Source: Thermoguttaceae bacterium
GTDB taxonomy: Bacteria; Planctomycetota; Planctomycetia; Pirellulales; Thermoguttaceae
Direction of reading: 5' to 3'
DNA: 64,000 nt
Assembly (NCBI GenBank): GCA_025060325.1
Contig: JANXBW010000017.1
Span: forward strand, 1 to 64,000
Shown: piece by piece, positions 8,307-16,615 of the stretch
Layout: each line of letters begins with the position of its first letter
How positions within the stretch are numbered: the first letter of the stretch is position 1
Program-made: the position numbers and the translations under genes
The notes under the pieces: model-generated
Database searches by the model: none
What the model was told of the DNA's origin: nothing
The model's input: the letters and a program-made list of their open reading frames with translations, nothing else

Positions 8307-9428
8307 ATGGATCAATCGGAACTTGATCGTTGGCATATGCAGCGGGCGTTGGAGCTTGCCGCTCGCGGACGTGGGTGGGTTGAGCCAAACCCCATGGTTG
8401 GGTGTGTCATTGCTCGGGGGGCTGAAGTTATCGCCGAGGGTTGGCATCGGCGGTTTGGTGGCCCGCATGCCGAGGTCGAAGCCATTCGGATGGCTGGTCC
8501 CCGAGCAAAAGGGGCCACCCTTTATGTCACCCTAGAGCCTTGTTGCCACTTTGGAAAAACCCCGCCGTGTACGTGTGCCATTCTCGAGGCTGGCATTAGC
8601 CGGGTGGTGGCTTCGGTAGTCGATCCTTTTCCGGCGGTAGCGGGCAAAGGACTGGAGGAGCTTCGCGCGGCGGGGGTGGAGGTCCTCTGCGGTGTCCTGG
8701 AGCATGAAGCTAGGTCGCTACTTGCCCCCTATCTGAAGCTTGTTGGAGCGGGCCGGCCATGGGTGATTTTGAAATGGGCCATGACGCTAGATGGCAAGAT
8801 TGCCACCCGGACGGGGAAAAGTCGTTGGATTAGCTCGCCGCGCTCCCGGGAGGTAGTCCACCGGCTGCGGGGCCTCGTAGATGCTATCATCGTGGGAATC
8901 GGCACTGTCTTGGCGGACGATCCCCTCCTTTTGCCCCACGTTCCCGGACCGCGGAGGCCTGCCCGCGTGATCCTCGACAGTCGGGCCCGATTGCCGGCTG
9001 AATCCCAGCTTGTCCGCACGTGTCAACAAGCGCCCGTGATAGTGGCCGTCGGTCCTCAGGCCTCCCCCGACCGGACGGCGATGCTTCAGGCCGCTGGATG
9101 CGAAGTCCTTCGCTTTCCCCAGGAGGATTACCAGACGCGACTGCTTGCCCTGCTTGATGAGCTCGGACGCCGGAAGATGACTTATGTGCTCGTCGAGGGG
9201 GGGGCCCAAGTTTTTGCTTCGTTTTTCGAGTGCGGTGAGGTTGACGAAATTCACGCCTTTATTGCCCCGAAGGTATTCGGTGGTCAATCCGCTCTGGGGC
9301 CGGTCTCCGGCTTGGGCGTAGCGGTGCCAGATGAAGCTTGGCACCTTGAAAATCCAGCCACGGAGGTCCTTGATGGAGACATCTACGTCCACGGCCGGGT
9401 AAAAACTGCAATCCGGCAGAAAGGATAG
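8307..9428 (+). CDS. ribD: Bifunctional riboflavin deaminase/reductase RibD
   Basis: Carries out two consecutive steps of riboflavin synthesis: deamination of the diaminopyrimidine and NADPH-dependent reduction of the ribose side chain. The N-terminal deaminase (about residues 1-145) shows the zinc motif HAE with PCCHFGKTPPC. The C-terminal reductase domain (about 150-370) includes WAMTLDGKIAT, SRWISS and the VEGGAQVFASFF segment. The 373-residue length is normal. The ATG at 8307 follows AAGGTGAGG. Other riboflavin genes are not adjacent, and no FMN riboswitch was recognised in the long leader region. Confidence 0.96.
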   Translation: MDQSELDRWHMQRALELAARGRGWVEPNPMVGCVIARGAEVIAEGWHRRFGGPHAEVEAIRMAGPRAKGATLYVTLEPCCHFGKTPPCTCAILEAGISRVVASVVDPFPAVAGKGLEELRAAGVEVLCGVLEHEARSLLAPYLKLVGAGRPWVILKWAMTLDGKIATRTGKSRWISSPRSREVVHRLRGLVDAIIVGIGTVLADDPLLLPHVPGPRRPARVILDSRARLPAESQLVRTCQQAPVIVAVGPQASPDRTAMLQAAGCEVLRFPQEDYQTRLLALLDELGRRKMTYVLVEGGAQVFASFFECGEVDEIHAFIAPKVFGGQSALGPVSGLGVAVPDEAWHLENPATEVLDGDIYVHGRVKTAIRQKG

Positions 9429-9586
9429 GCAGGAGGTGGAGCACCCGCCGTCGCCCGAGGCACTTGGCTCATCGCGAGGCGATAACTCATTGGCGGGGCG
9501 TTTGCTTAGAAACGCCTTGGCCTTCGCACAACGTGGTAGCTTCCAAACAGATTGTTGCGGCCCATCGATGCGCCGCGACTGGCCAT

Positions 9587-10426
9587 TTACCGGCCTTCGC
9601 CTCGGCTGGGCGCCTGTGGCCCGTACGGAAGGGGAATGTACTGGACGGCGGTTTGCCGACGGACCGGCTGGGGGAAAAGCTCCATGAGCTCGTAAAACTC
9701 TCGGGGCATTTCCGCCCGCACGGGTAGGCCCAATTCCTGAGCCTCGCGGAAGCTAATCGGATGGTCGTGCGTCCACGTGCCTTGGGTGAGCTTTTCTGCC
9801 AAAGCCTCCGCTTTGTCCCGCGGCATGCTTTCCGGCAGTAGCTCCAGCACCTCCTGGCGGAGCTGCTCGAGGGCCTTTTGGGCTACGTCGGCCAGGATCA
9901 GGGTGCGATCGTCCACTTTGTTGATGTCCTTCTGCTGGACCACTCGGACAAGGGAGGCCGCTGGTACATCCCCCAGCTGCGGATCGACCGGCCCAAGCAC
10001 CGCGTGAGGATCCATGACAATTTCGTCGGCCGCCAGCGCAATTAAGGTTCCGCCGGACATGGCATAGTGGGGGATAAACACCGTGACTTTGCCGCGATGG
10101 GCCTTGAGTGCCCGAGCAATTTGTAAACTGGCAAGGACGAGTCCTCCTGGCGTGTGCAAGACCAGGTCGATGGGCATGTCCGGGTCGGTGAGGTGGATGG
10201 CTCGGATCACCTCCTCGGCGTCTTCGATATCGATATACCGCATCACCGGAAAGCCAAGGAGACTCATTGTCTCTTGTCGATGAATAAGCACAATGACCCG
10301 GTGTCCGCGCATCCGCTCAATGCGGCGGATAAGCCGAACTCGGGCCGCCTCGAGCATTTTTTGGCGTAGCACCGGCTGAAGAAGCGAAAGGATCACAAAC
10401 ACCCAGAAAAGCTCGGTGATTCCCAC
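9587..10426 (-). CDS. Membrane SDH-family Clp-fold serine proteinase
   Basis: A 279-residue protein with one N-terminal membrane helix (ITELFWVFVILSLLQPVL) and a Clp/crotonase-fold protease domain. Conserved blocks are LVLHTPGGLVLASLQIA, the nucleophile serine in HYAMSGGT, and ADEIVMDPHAVLGPVDPQLG. The family is annotated as SDH or SppA-like and probably degrades membrane-associated proteins. The start is a GTG at 10426, supported by a near-perfect ribosome site GGAGGTGAT about 7 bases upstream. It is convergent with ribD and has no partner gene on its strand. Confidence 0.87.
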   Translation of the reverse strand: MGITELFWVFVILSLLQPVLRQKMLEAARVRLIRRIERMRGHRVIVLIHRQETMSLLGFPVMRYIDIEDAEEVIRAIHLTDPDMPIDLVLHTPGGLVLASLQIARALKAHRGKVTVFIPHYAMSGGTLIALAADEIVMDPHAVLGPVDPQLGDVPAASLVRVVQQKDINKVDDRTLILADVAQKALEQLRQEVLELLPESMPRDKAEALAEKLTQGTWTHDHPISFREAQELGLPVRAEMPREFYELMELFPQPVRRQTAVQYIPLPYGPQAPSRGEGR

Positions 10427-10701
10427 AGCTTATCACCTCCGGCTCCCAAGTGTCCGCTCACTAACTGCCTCTACCGACGGCTGACCGGTATGGCTGCGCA
10501 TGCCTTCCTAAGCCGACAAGCATGACGGATTCCGCTTGATTTCCTGGCCCTCACCGCCGGCTAGAACCTCCCGCGCCTATTGCCGTGGCGATGGCGCTGC
10601 CAGCGGCAATCGGTATACCCTCTTTGTGGGGAGCAATATAAGTTTTTCGTGCCGCCGAATGTTCCTTGCGGCCGTGGACAAATATCCGATTCCGATTGAA
10701 A

Positions 10702-11991
10702 TTAACGTCGGGGGGAAGCTGCCCCAACCGGCTCTAGTCGCAGGGCATCGACCGACAAAGTCCCGGTGCCGCCTAAGAGTCCGATTCGGATAATCGCCTC
10801 ACGGGCTTGGATTGGTACAGGCAAGATAGCACTTCGTTTTGTCCATGGGAAGGTACCAAGGAATGGTCCGAAGAAGGCGGTGCCGACCTCTTGGCGATCC
10901 TCGCCATAAAAGAGGATGACCATCCCGGGTTGCTCGGCGGTGGAGCGGCCTGGGCGGAGGTCCTCCCCTTTGAGCATGGCCTCCAGGCGGATGCGCCTGA
11001 CCCGCCGGCCGTCGATGGGAAAACCTTGAAGGGCCTGGGCCATTCGCCCGGGCTCCTTGTTGACGAAACGAGCAAACGCCTCGCCGCTTGGGGCGCCAGC
11101 ACGGACGACTTCCAGCTGCCGCTGATAGTGCCAGCCGGCTAGCTGGTTAGTACCCTCCAGCATTTCCTCGAAGTCGCCGTTATTGATCGCCGGTCGCGTC
11201 GGATCGGGCTGAATTTGGCGGAGCTTTTCCGCCTCGCCGGTCATCGGGACAAAGAGGGCCGGCAGCAGTGCTTCCCGCCGGAGTTGACCTTCTTCTTTGC
11301 GGTACAAATAAAGCGTTTGCTGATAGCGTTCGCCAACGGGGATCACCAGTCGGCCACCTTCGGCTAATTGGTCCACAAGTGGCTGGGGGACACTTTCCGG
11401 TGAACAAGTGACGATGATTTTGTCAAAGGGGGCCTTTTCCGGCCAGCCAAGATACCCATCGCCAGCTTTGACAAACACGTTGCGATAACCCAGCCGGGCT
11501 AAGGTCTCGGCGGCTCGGCGGGCCAGTGGTTCCACAATCTCGATCGTATACACCTCCTTAACAAGAGGGCTGAGAACCGCTGCTTGATAACCGCTGCCCG
11601 TGCCGATTTCCAAGACCTTGTCCGTTGGTTGCGGGTCAAGGGCCTCCGTCATAAACGCCACAACAAATGGCGGAGAAATAGTTTGGCCGAAGCCAATCGG
11701 CAAAGCCATGTCGTAGTAAGCAAGGTGTCTTTGGTCCGAAGGAACAAACTCATGCCGAGGGGTCTGCCGCATCGCCTCAATGACCCGAGGATTCTTGATA
11801 CCAGCGCCGATGATGGCCTCCGCCACCATCTGTTCCCGGGCCTTTTCGAACCAAAGGGCTGTCTGACCATCGGCGGCCGAAAAGTTCCCCACCGCACGCA
11901 CACACACCGCCCAAAAAATAGCCCATTGGAAAAGAGGGGAGCTTACGCGGGACATGTCTATACTCATACCTTTTTTGAATTTGGCGGCCAT
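10702..11991 (-). CDS. Exported protein-L-isoaspartate O-methyltransferase with extra C-terminal domain
   Basis: The core (about residues 45-255) is a PCMT: FGQTISPPFVVAFM, the SAM-binding motif LEIGTGSGYQAAVL, and IIVTCSPESVPQPLVDQL. PCMT methylates damaged isoaspartyl residues for repair. Two things are unusual: a hydrophobic N-terminal signal-like segment (PLFQWAIFWAVCVRAVG) suggests export, and about 170 extra C-terminal residues, beginning NNGDFEEMLEGTNQLAGWHY, look like a beta-sandwich carbohydrate-binding-like domain. Usual PCMT length is about 210 residues against 429 here. Starts at 11991, 11967 and 11955 are all possible and none has a strong ribosome site. Confidence 0.85.
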   Translation of the reverse strand: MAAKFKKGMSIDMSRVSSPLFQWAIFWAVCVRAVGNFSAADGQTALWFEKAREQMVAEAIIGAGIKNPRVIEAMRQTPRHEFVPSDQRHLAYYDMALPIGFGQTISPPFVVAFMTEALDPQPTDKVLEIGTGSGYQAAVLSPLVKEVYTIEIVEPLARRAAETLARLGYRNVFVKAGDGYLGWPEKAPFDKIIVTCSPESVPQPLVDQLAEGGRLVIPVGERYQQTLYLYRKEEGQLRREALLPALFVPMTGEAEKLRQIQPDPTRPAINNGDFEEMLEGTNQLAGWHYQRQLEVVRAGAPSGEAFARFVNKEPGRMAQALQGFPIDGRRVRRIRLEAMLKGEDLRPGRSTAEQPGMVILFYGEDRQEVGTAFFGPFLGTFPWTKRSAILPVPIQAREAIIRIGLLGGTGTLSVDALRLEPVGAASPRR

Positions 11992-12661
11992 GTTTTGTCA
12001 GCGGATGCTCCCGGGTTTCTCCGGAAGACACCTAAAGCGGGATCACGGTTGCAGGAGCGCAACCACAGGTGCATAGGCGTACGTGCCCGTTAAGCCCGGC
12101 CATGGTCCACGGCCGATTTTATTTGCGGTAGTCTTCCGGCCGGCCTTGCCTTCCCTTGCTTTCTATCGGGAAGCTTTCCCGGACACAAGATCGGCTTGGT
12201 CTGGCGGGAAACGCCGGCCTTCCTGCCTCCCGGTTTGCTTCGGTTCGGGTCACCCACGGGATGGCTCTCCCTTGGCTCAAGGCCAAAGGCGAACGACCGC
12301 TATGTGTGCGTTTGGGTTTGGTTACGGTGCGTTCGGCTGTCCTAAGAATAACGGTCGTCCCCTGGGCTTGGCGACCTCCCGGGCTTTCTCCCCGTTGACA
12401 GAAGCTTTGGCGCGGCCGGTCGCAGTTGGCCGGTGGGCTTTTTAGCCGTTCTTTTGCCACCAGTGTGGGCCATAAAATTCCCAGCGGCTAAACTCGGCTT
12501 TCGCCAAACGCCAGGCGACGATAGCGAGAATTTCCAAATGGGGCAAAAGGTCACTCTCTGCTGCCCAGGGCGGCCACCTCCCAACCCGAAAGGCTTTGGA
12601 AGACCGATCCTTCCAGTGCCCGCGGAGGCTCGCAGGTGGTTTGCTTGCGTTGTGCAAGACT
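11992..12661. other. Divergent intergenic region, no supported gene
   Basis: About 670 bases between the divergent PCMT and radical SAM genes, so promoters for both probably lie here. Overlapping open frames on both strands lack ribosome sites and look like chance frames. No clear promoter or RNA structure could be fixed by eye. Confidence 0.45.
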
Positions 12662-14509
12662 ATGAACTCTGAGCTAAAGAGCACTATTGTCCGCAAAATT
12701 TTGCCTCGGGTGGAAAAGCCGGCCCAGTACCTCGGCGGCGAATGGAACATGGTTCGTAAACTGCCCGGGGAGGTCACCGGTCGGCTATGCCTGGCTTTTC
12801 CGGATGTTTATTCTATCGGGATGAGTAACCACGGCCTGCAGGTCCTTTACGCCGTGGTGAATCGCCTGGCTGATTGGGCCTGCGAACGAGCCTTTGCCCC
12901 TTGGCCGGATTTCGAAAAGCTTCTCCGGGAATATCGACTGCCGCTTTATAGCCTGGAGACTTTTACGCCGCTTTCCGCCTTCGACATTGTGGGCTTCTCC
13001 CTCCAACATGAGCTTTGCTATACCAATGTGCTAACGATGCTCGATTTGGGGGGAATCCCCCTGCGGACTGTTGATCGCCAGCTGCGGGATCCGCTTGTCA
13101 TTGCCGGGGGACCTTGCACCGTCAATCCAGAGCCGATGGCGGAGTTTGTGGACGTATTTGTTGTGGGCGACGGCGAGGAAATCCTCCCTGAGCTTTGCCG
13201 GTTGTGGCTTCGGCTTCGCGAAAGCTGTCCGGACCGTCGCGAGGCGCTTTGTCAATTGGGGCAGCTCCTGCCCAATTGTTATGTGCCGATCGGCTACGAA
13301 GTTGTTTACGATTCCGATGGCCGGGCACTGCCCCCGCGACCTACCTGCGCGGGATTGCCTGTGGTCATTCGCCCCGCAGTGGTGGCCGACTTGGAATCCG
13401 TTCCTCTACCAACCCGGCCAGTGGTGCCGAACATCGAATGTGTTCAGGATCGCATCGCTGTGGAGATTATGCGGGGATGTCCGTGGCGGTGCCGATTCTG
13501 CCAAAGCACCACGCTCAAAAGGCCGGTTCGCTTCCGCCGAGTCCAAACCATCGTGGACGCAGTCGTGGAGACATACCGGCACACCGGCTACAACGAAGTG
13601 TCGCTTCTCTCTTTGTCAACAAGCGACTATCCCCATTTTGAAGAGCTTTATCAACGGCTTAAGGAGGCACTTGCCCCTTATCGCGTCAGTATCTCGGTAC
13701 CCAGTTTGCGGATAAATGAACAGCTTCGCCTTGTTGGGGAAATCCTCGATACGGATCGTCACAGTGGCCTGACTTTGGCGCCGGAAGCTGCCCTGGATCC
13801 CATGCGCGCTCGAATTGGCAAGAATATCACCAACGATGATTTAATCGCCGGATGTCGCCGGGCGTTTGAACGGGGGTTCGAACGGGTGAAACTTTATTTC
13901 ATGTGTGGTTTGCCCGGGGAAACAGCGGCAGATCTTGATGGCATCATCGAACTGGCGGAAGCAATCTCCCGATTGCGGAAAGAGCTGGTAGGCAGGCCGG
14001 CTACGGTGGTGGCCAATGTGTCTAACCTTGTGCCAAAGCCCCACACACCCTTTCAGTGGCAGGGGATGGCTCGACGGGAGTACTTTGTCCAAGCTCACCG
14101 GCGGCTGGTGAGTCGGAAACGAATGCGGACTGTGGAGCTCAAATACCACGACCTAGAAACAAGCCTTTTGGAAGGCCTTTTGTCCCGGGGGGATCGTCGG
14201 CTTGGGCCGGTGATTGAGTGGGCATGGCGACAAGGTTGCCGGCTCGATTCGTGGACAGAGTATTTCCGCCCGGAAATTTGGTGGGACGCATGCCGGCGGT
14301 TTGGTGTGGATGTGGATCTCATCCTCCACGAGCCCTTCCCTTTGGAGCGTCCTTTGCCTTGGGACCACATTGCCATTCGCCAGGGAAAGGCCTACTTGGA
14401 AAACGAATTTCGCCGTTCGCTCATTTTGCCGGCCGTTTGTCCTTCGTCTGCGCAAGACTGCGAAGAGGTTGGCCCCGCGGCCGGAGGAAACAGCCCCCGT
14501 GGGGATTAG
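12662..14509 (+). CDS. B12-binding radical SAM protein (TIGR03960-type)
   Basis: A 615-residue protein with an N-terminal B12-binding-like domain (from KPAQYLGGEWN through GFSLQHELCYTNVLTMLDLGG and GGPCTVNPEPMAEFVD) and a radical SAM core with the cluster motif CPWRCRFC. These blocks match the TIGR03960 family, whose reaction is unknown. In many bacteria it is fused or adjacent to a DUF2344 (TIGR03936) protein and near Rne/Rng and ribosomal L21/L27 genes; none is seen here. The ATG at 12662, just before the conserved start, is preferred over an upstream frame extension from 12596. Confidence 0.9.
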   Translation: MNSELKSTIVRKILPRVEKPAQYLGGEWNMVRKLPGEVTGRLCLAFPDVYSIGMSNHGLQVLYAVVNRLADWACERAFAPWPDFEKLLREYRLPLYSLETFTPLSAFDIVGFSLQHELCYTNVLTMLDLGGIPLRTVDRQLRDPLVIAGGPCTVNPEPMAEFVDVFVVGDGEEILPELCRLWLRLRESCPDRREALCQLGQLLPNCYVPIGYEVVYDSDGRALPPRPTCAGLPVVIRPAVVADLESVPLPTRPVVPNIECVQDRIAVEIMRGCPWRCRFCQSTTLKRPVRFRRVQTIVDAVVETYRHTGYNEVSLLSLSTSDYPHFEELYQRLKEALAPYRVSISVPSLRINEQLRLVGEILDTDRHSGLTLAPEAALDPMRARIGKNITNDDLIAGCRRAFERGFERVKLYFMCGLPGETAADLDGIIELAEAISRLRKELVGRPATVVANVSNLVPKPHTPFQWQGMARREYFVQAHRRLVSRKRMRTVELKYHDLETSLLEGLLSRGDRRLGPVIEWAWRQGCRLDSWTEYFRPEIWWDACRRFGVDVDLILHEPFPLERPLPWDHIAIRQGKAYLENEFRRSLILPAVCPSSAQDCEEVGPAAGGNSPRGD

Positions 14510-14594
14510 CCCCATCTTAAGCGCACGAGTTTGCTTTCTGGGACTTGGCGGTCGACGAAACAAGAGGTTAGCCGATCTACGAGGTCTCCCTTGA

Positions 14595-15884
14595 CTACTT
14601 GGGTTGCGATCGCCAGATAATTCGTGCTATCCAAACAGTTCCGTCAGCGCCACGTGGATGGGGCCCTAGCCCAAAGGCCATCGTCTCGGCATCGGTAAGC
14701 CAGCTTTCTTTTTCGGTAATGGGTGCCGCCCCAAAGTTTCCCAAAGGCACACCTCGCTCCGGGACGGCGACCCGCTCGGTGGCACGAATGACGCGAAGGG
14801 AGGTGTGATCGACTTTGGCCACGAAAAGGGGAGCTCGATGCCGCATGATATGGTCGTTACCGGCACCCCTTCGGGTATATGACAGATAAAGGTGATCCTC
14901 CCAGACGAGCCAATGTTGCTGGGTGTTATAACTGCCGAGCTCTGTGCCGTCGTCGAAAAGCCACGGACGGATAGCTTCCCAGCGGAGACCATCCTTGCTC
15001 CGGGTAACGTAACCTCGTAGGTCGTTGCGGATGGTAAGAAAGTATTCGCCTGCGCATTTAATCAACGAAGGCTCAACTAGTCCGCGCCCTTCGGCCAGAT
15101 GCAGTTCGTCGCCGTGCTCAAGGTAAACAAGCTCGTTTCCGTCGAACCGGCAGCGAGCCACCGTCACCCCGCACGGCACAAAGGCATTGGGAGAGAAATA
15201 CAGGGGAACCAAAAGCGTGCCATCTTCCTCCACTAGCCATTGGCTACAAGCGTTTCGGGCAAGGTTGAATTTTTCGGCCTCTGGCAGAGGGAGGATTTTC
15301 CAACCGGTCCATTCATCGCGCTTCGGATCGTACACAGCATAGGCGCTCTGGGAGAATTTGGGCCGATTGGCCAACTGATGGCCCTGCGCATCATAGTACA
15401 CATAAGTCCCAATGGCGATCACTTTGCCAGTCTGGGGGTGATAACCTGGCGTGACATCAGCGACGGCGAAGATCGATCCGTCCGGCTGCTTTTGCCAACC
15501 AAGTTGGGGGATTTCCCGCGGTCCTTCCCAACTTTGGCCCAGGTCCCGAGAAAGCATGTAGTAAAGGCCCGAGTAGAAATCGCTTACCCGCAGGTGTTTT
15601 TGAAGGGTCATCACGACTAGAGGGTTTTCGTCTTTTCCGAGCCCGGGGACGGCCGCCACACGCGGGTGGAACCAGAAAAACTGCGGGTGCAATTCTCGAA
15701 GGGCCGGCTGAAGGCGGATCTCCGCGATGACGTCGGTGGAATCGATCGGCTGGGAGGCGGGCTGTGAAGGGCCCTGGCCAGAAGCAACATTCTGCCAAGC
15801 CGCAAAAAATACCAGGGCGAGGGAAGGTGCTAAGACTGTGCTCCCATGGCGGGCAAGTTCCCGGCGGCAGGGGGCATAGGCCAT
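14595..15884 (-). CDS. Exported sialidase-fold (BNR-repeat) protein
   Basis: A 429-residue protein with a signal peptide (about residues 1-37) and a beta-propeller-like body. Two Asp-box-like motifs are seen: SRDLGQSW and SKDGLRW, typical of sialidases and related neuraminidase-fold glycosidases. Conserved-looking segments include VEPSLIKCAGEYFLTIRND and SYNTQQHWL. Secreted proteins of this fold cleave or bind sugars, but I see no full set of sialidase arginines, so the activity is uncertain. The ATG at 15884 has AAAGGTG upstream; the longer frame to 15974 would run into the tRNA-Pro terminator, which argues against it. Confidence 0.78.
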   Translation of the reverse strand: MAYAPCRRELARHGSTVLAPSLALVFFAAWQNVASGQGPSQPASQPIDSTDVIAEIRLQPALRELHPQFFWFHPRVAAVPGLGKDENPLVVMTLQKHLRVSDFYSGLYYMLSRDLGQSWEGPREIPQLGWQKQPDGSIFAVADVTPGYHPQTGKVIAIGTYVYYDAQGHQLANRPKFSQSAYAVYDPKRDEWTGWKILPLPEAEKFNLARNACSQWLVEEDGTLLVPLYFSPNAFVPCGVTVARCRFDGNELVYLEHGDELHLAEGRGLVEPSLIKCAGEYFLTIRNDLRGYVTRSKDGLRWEAIRPWLFDDGTELGSYNTQQHWLVWEDHLYLSYTRRGAGNDHIMRHRAPLFVAKVDHTSLRVIRATERVAVPERGVPLGNFGAAPITEKESWLTDAETMAFGLGPHPRGADGTVWIARIIWRSQPK

Positions 15885-15940
15885 GGAGCACACCTTTCGG
15901 TTGAGAGTGCGGCGGCTGGGAATTGGAGGTCTGGGAGTTA

Positions 15941-15978
15941 CAAACAAAAGACGGTTGCCGGCACATTCCGACAACCGT
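15941..15978 (-). terminator. Probable rho-independent terminator after tRNA-Pro
   Basis: Read on the minus strand, a 7-bp stem (ACGGTTG / CAACCGT) with extra inner G-C pairs is followed by CTTTTGTTTG. It lies about 33 bases past the tRNA 3' end and before the start of the sialidase-fold gene. Confidence 0.6.
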
Positions 15979-16010
15979 ACGTTTGGGCTGAGGCTTCTCT
16001 GTTAGGCAAG

Positions 16011-16086
16011 TCGGGGCGACTGGATTTGAACCAGCGACCTTCAGACCCCCAGTCTGACGCGCTAAACCAGGCTGCGCTACGCCCCG
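16011..16086 (-). tRNA. tRNA-Pro (anticodon GGG)
   Basis: A complete cloverleaf on the minus strand. The acceptor stem is CGGGGCG/CGCCCCG with discriminator A. The anticodon loop CTGGGGG gives anticodon GGG between a TCAGA/TCTGA stem, and the T-loop is GTTCAAATC. The CCA end is not encoded. The first pair C1-G72 with A73 is the normal tRNA-Pro identity. Confidence 0.96.
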
Positions 16087-16615
16087 AGAGTTAACCCACT
16101 TTTAAACCGAATATCTTGGCAGCGGCTAGCAACTCGAGACTTTTTCCCAAAACATAGCCGACTCAGGGTCACTCCGATCACACAATCTACCGCCGCCATC
16201 ATTATTACTAGCGATTCGTCCGCGTGGTTTCAAGCTGAAAGGTCAAAATGGATAGCCTTTTGCGGGCGAAATGCCCGGCTGGGCTGCGGTCGGGGCTAGT
16301 CGGGGGGCGGCTCCAAAGTGGGACCAATGGTAGGCTGGGGACTTAGAATGGCTAAAACCCGGGAGATCACGAGCTTCTTCCCGGGGAAAAGGGTGCAACT
16401 CCGGGCAGATCTTTCGGTGGAAGTTGTTCTGGTAGCCCGTGGGCACGCCGGTCTACCACTAAAGTCGGTTCCGAGGGCCGAGGCCGGCCTACCTTTCGGA
16501 GCGAGTTACCGGGAATCATGCAAGTTTTGCCGGCTAAATCAGCTGGCAGCAGCACTCGCACTAGGTAAATATTGCCTACTGGGTAAGTGATATTTGCAGC
16601 TGTCGGGGGGATTGG
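16087..16615. other. Intergenic between tRNA-Pro and mnmG
   Basis: About 530 bases holding the upstream regions of the divergent tRNA-Pro and mnmG. No other gene or clear structure was seen. Confidence 0.45.

Noticed and set aside
12119..12460. Open frames on both strands between PCMT and the radical SAM gene
   Set aside because: Overlapping in all frames, no ribosome sites, and Arg/Pro-rich as expected from GC-rich non-coding DNA.
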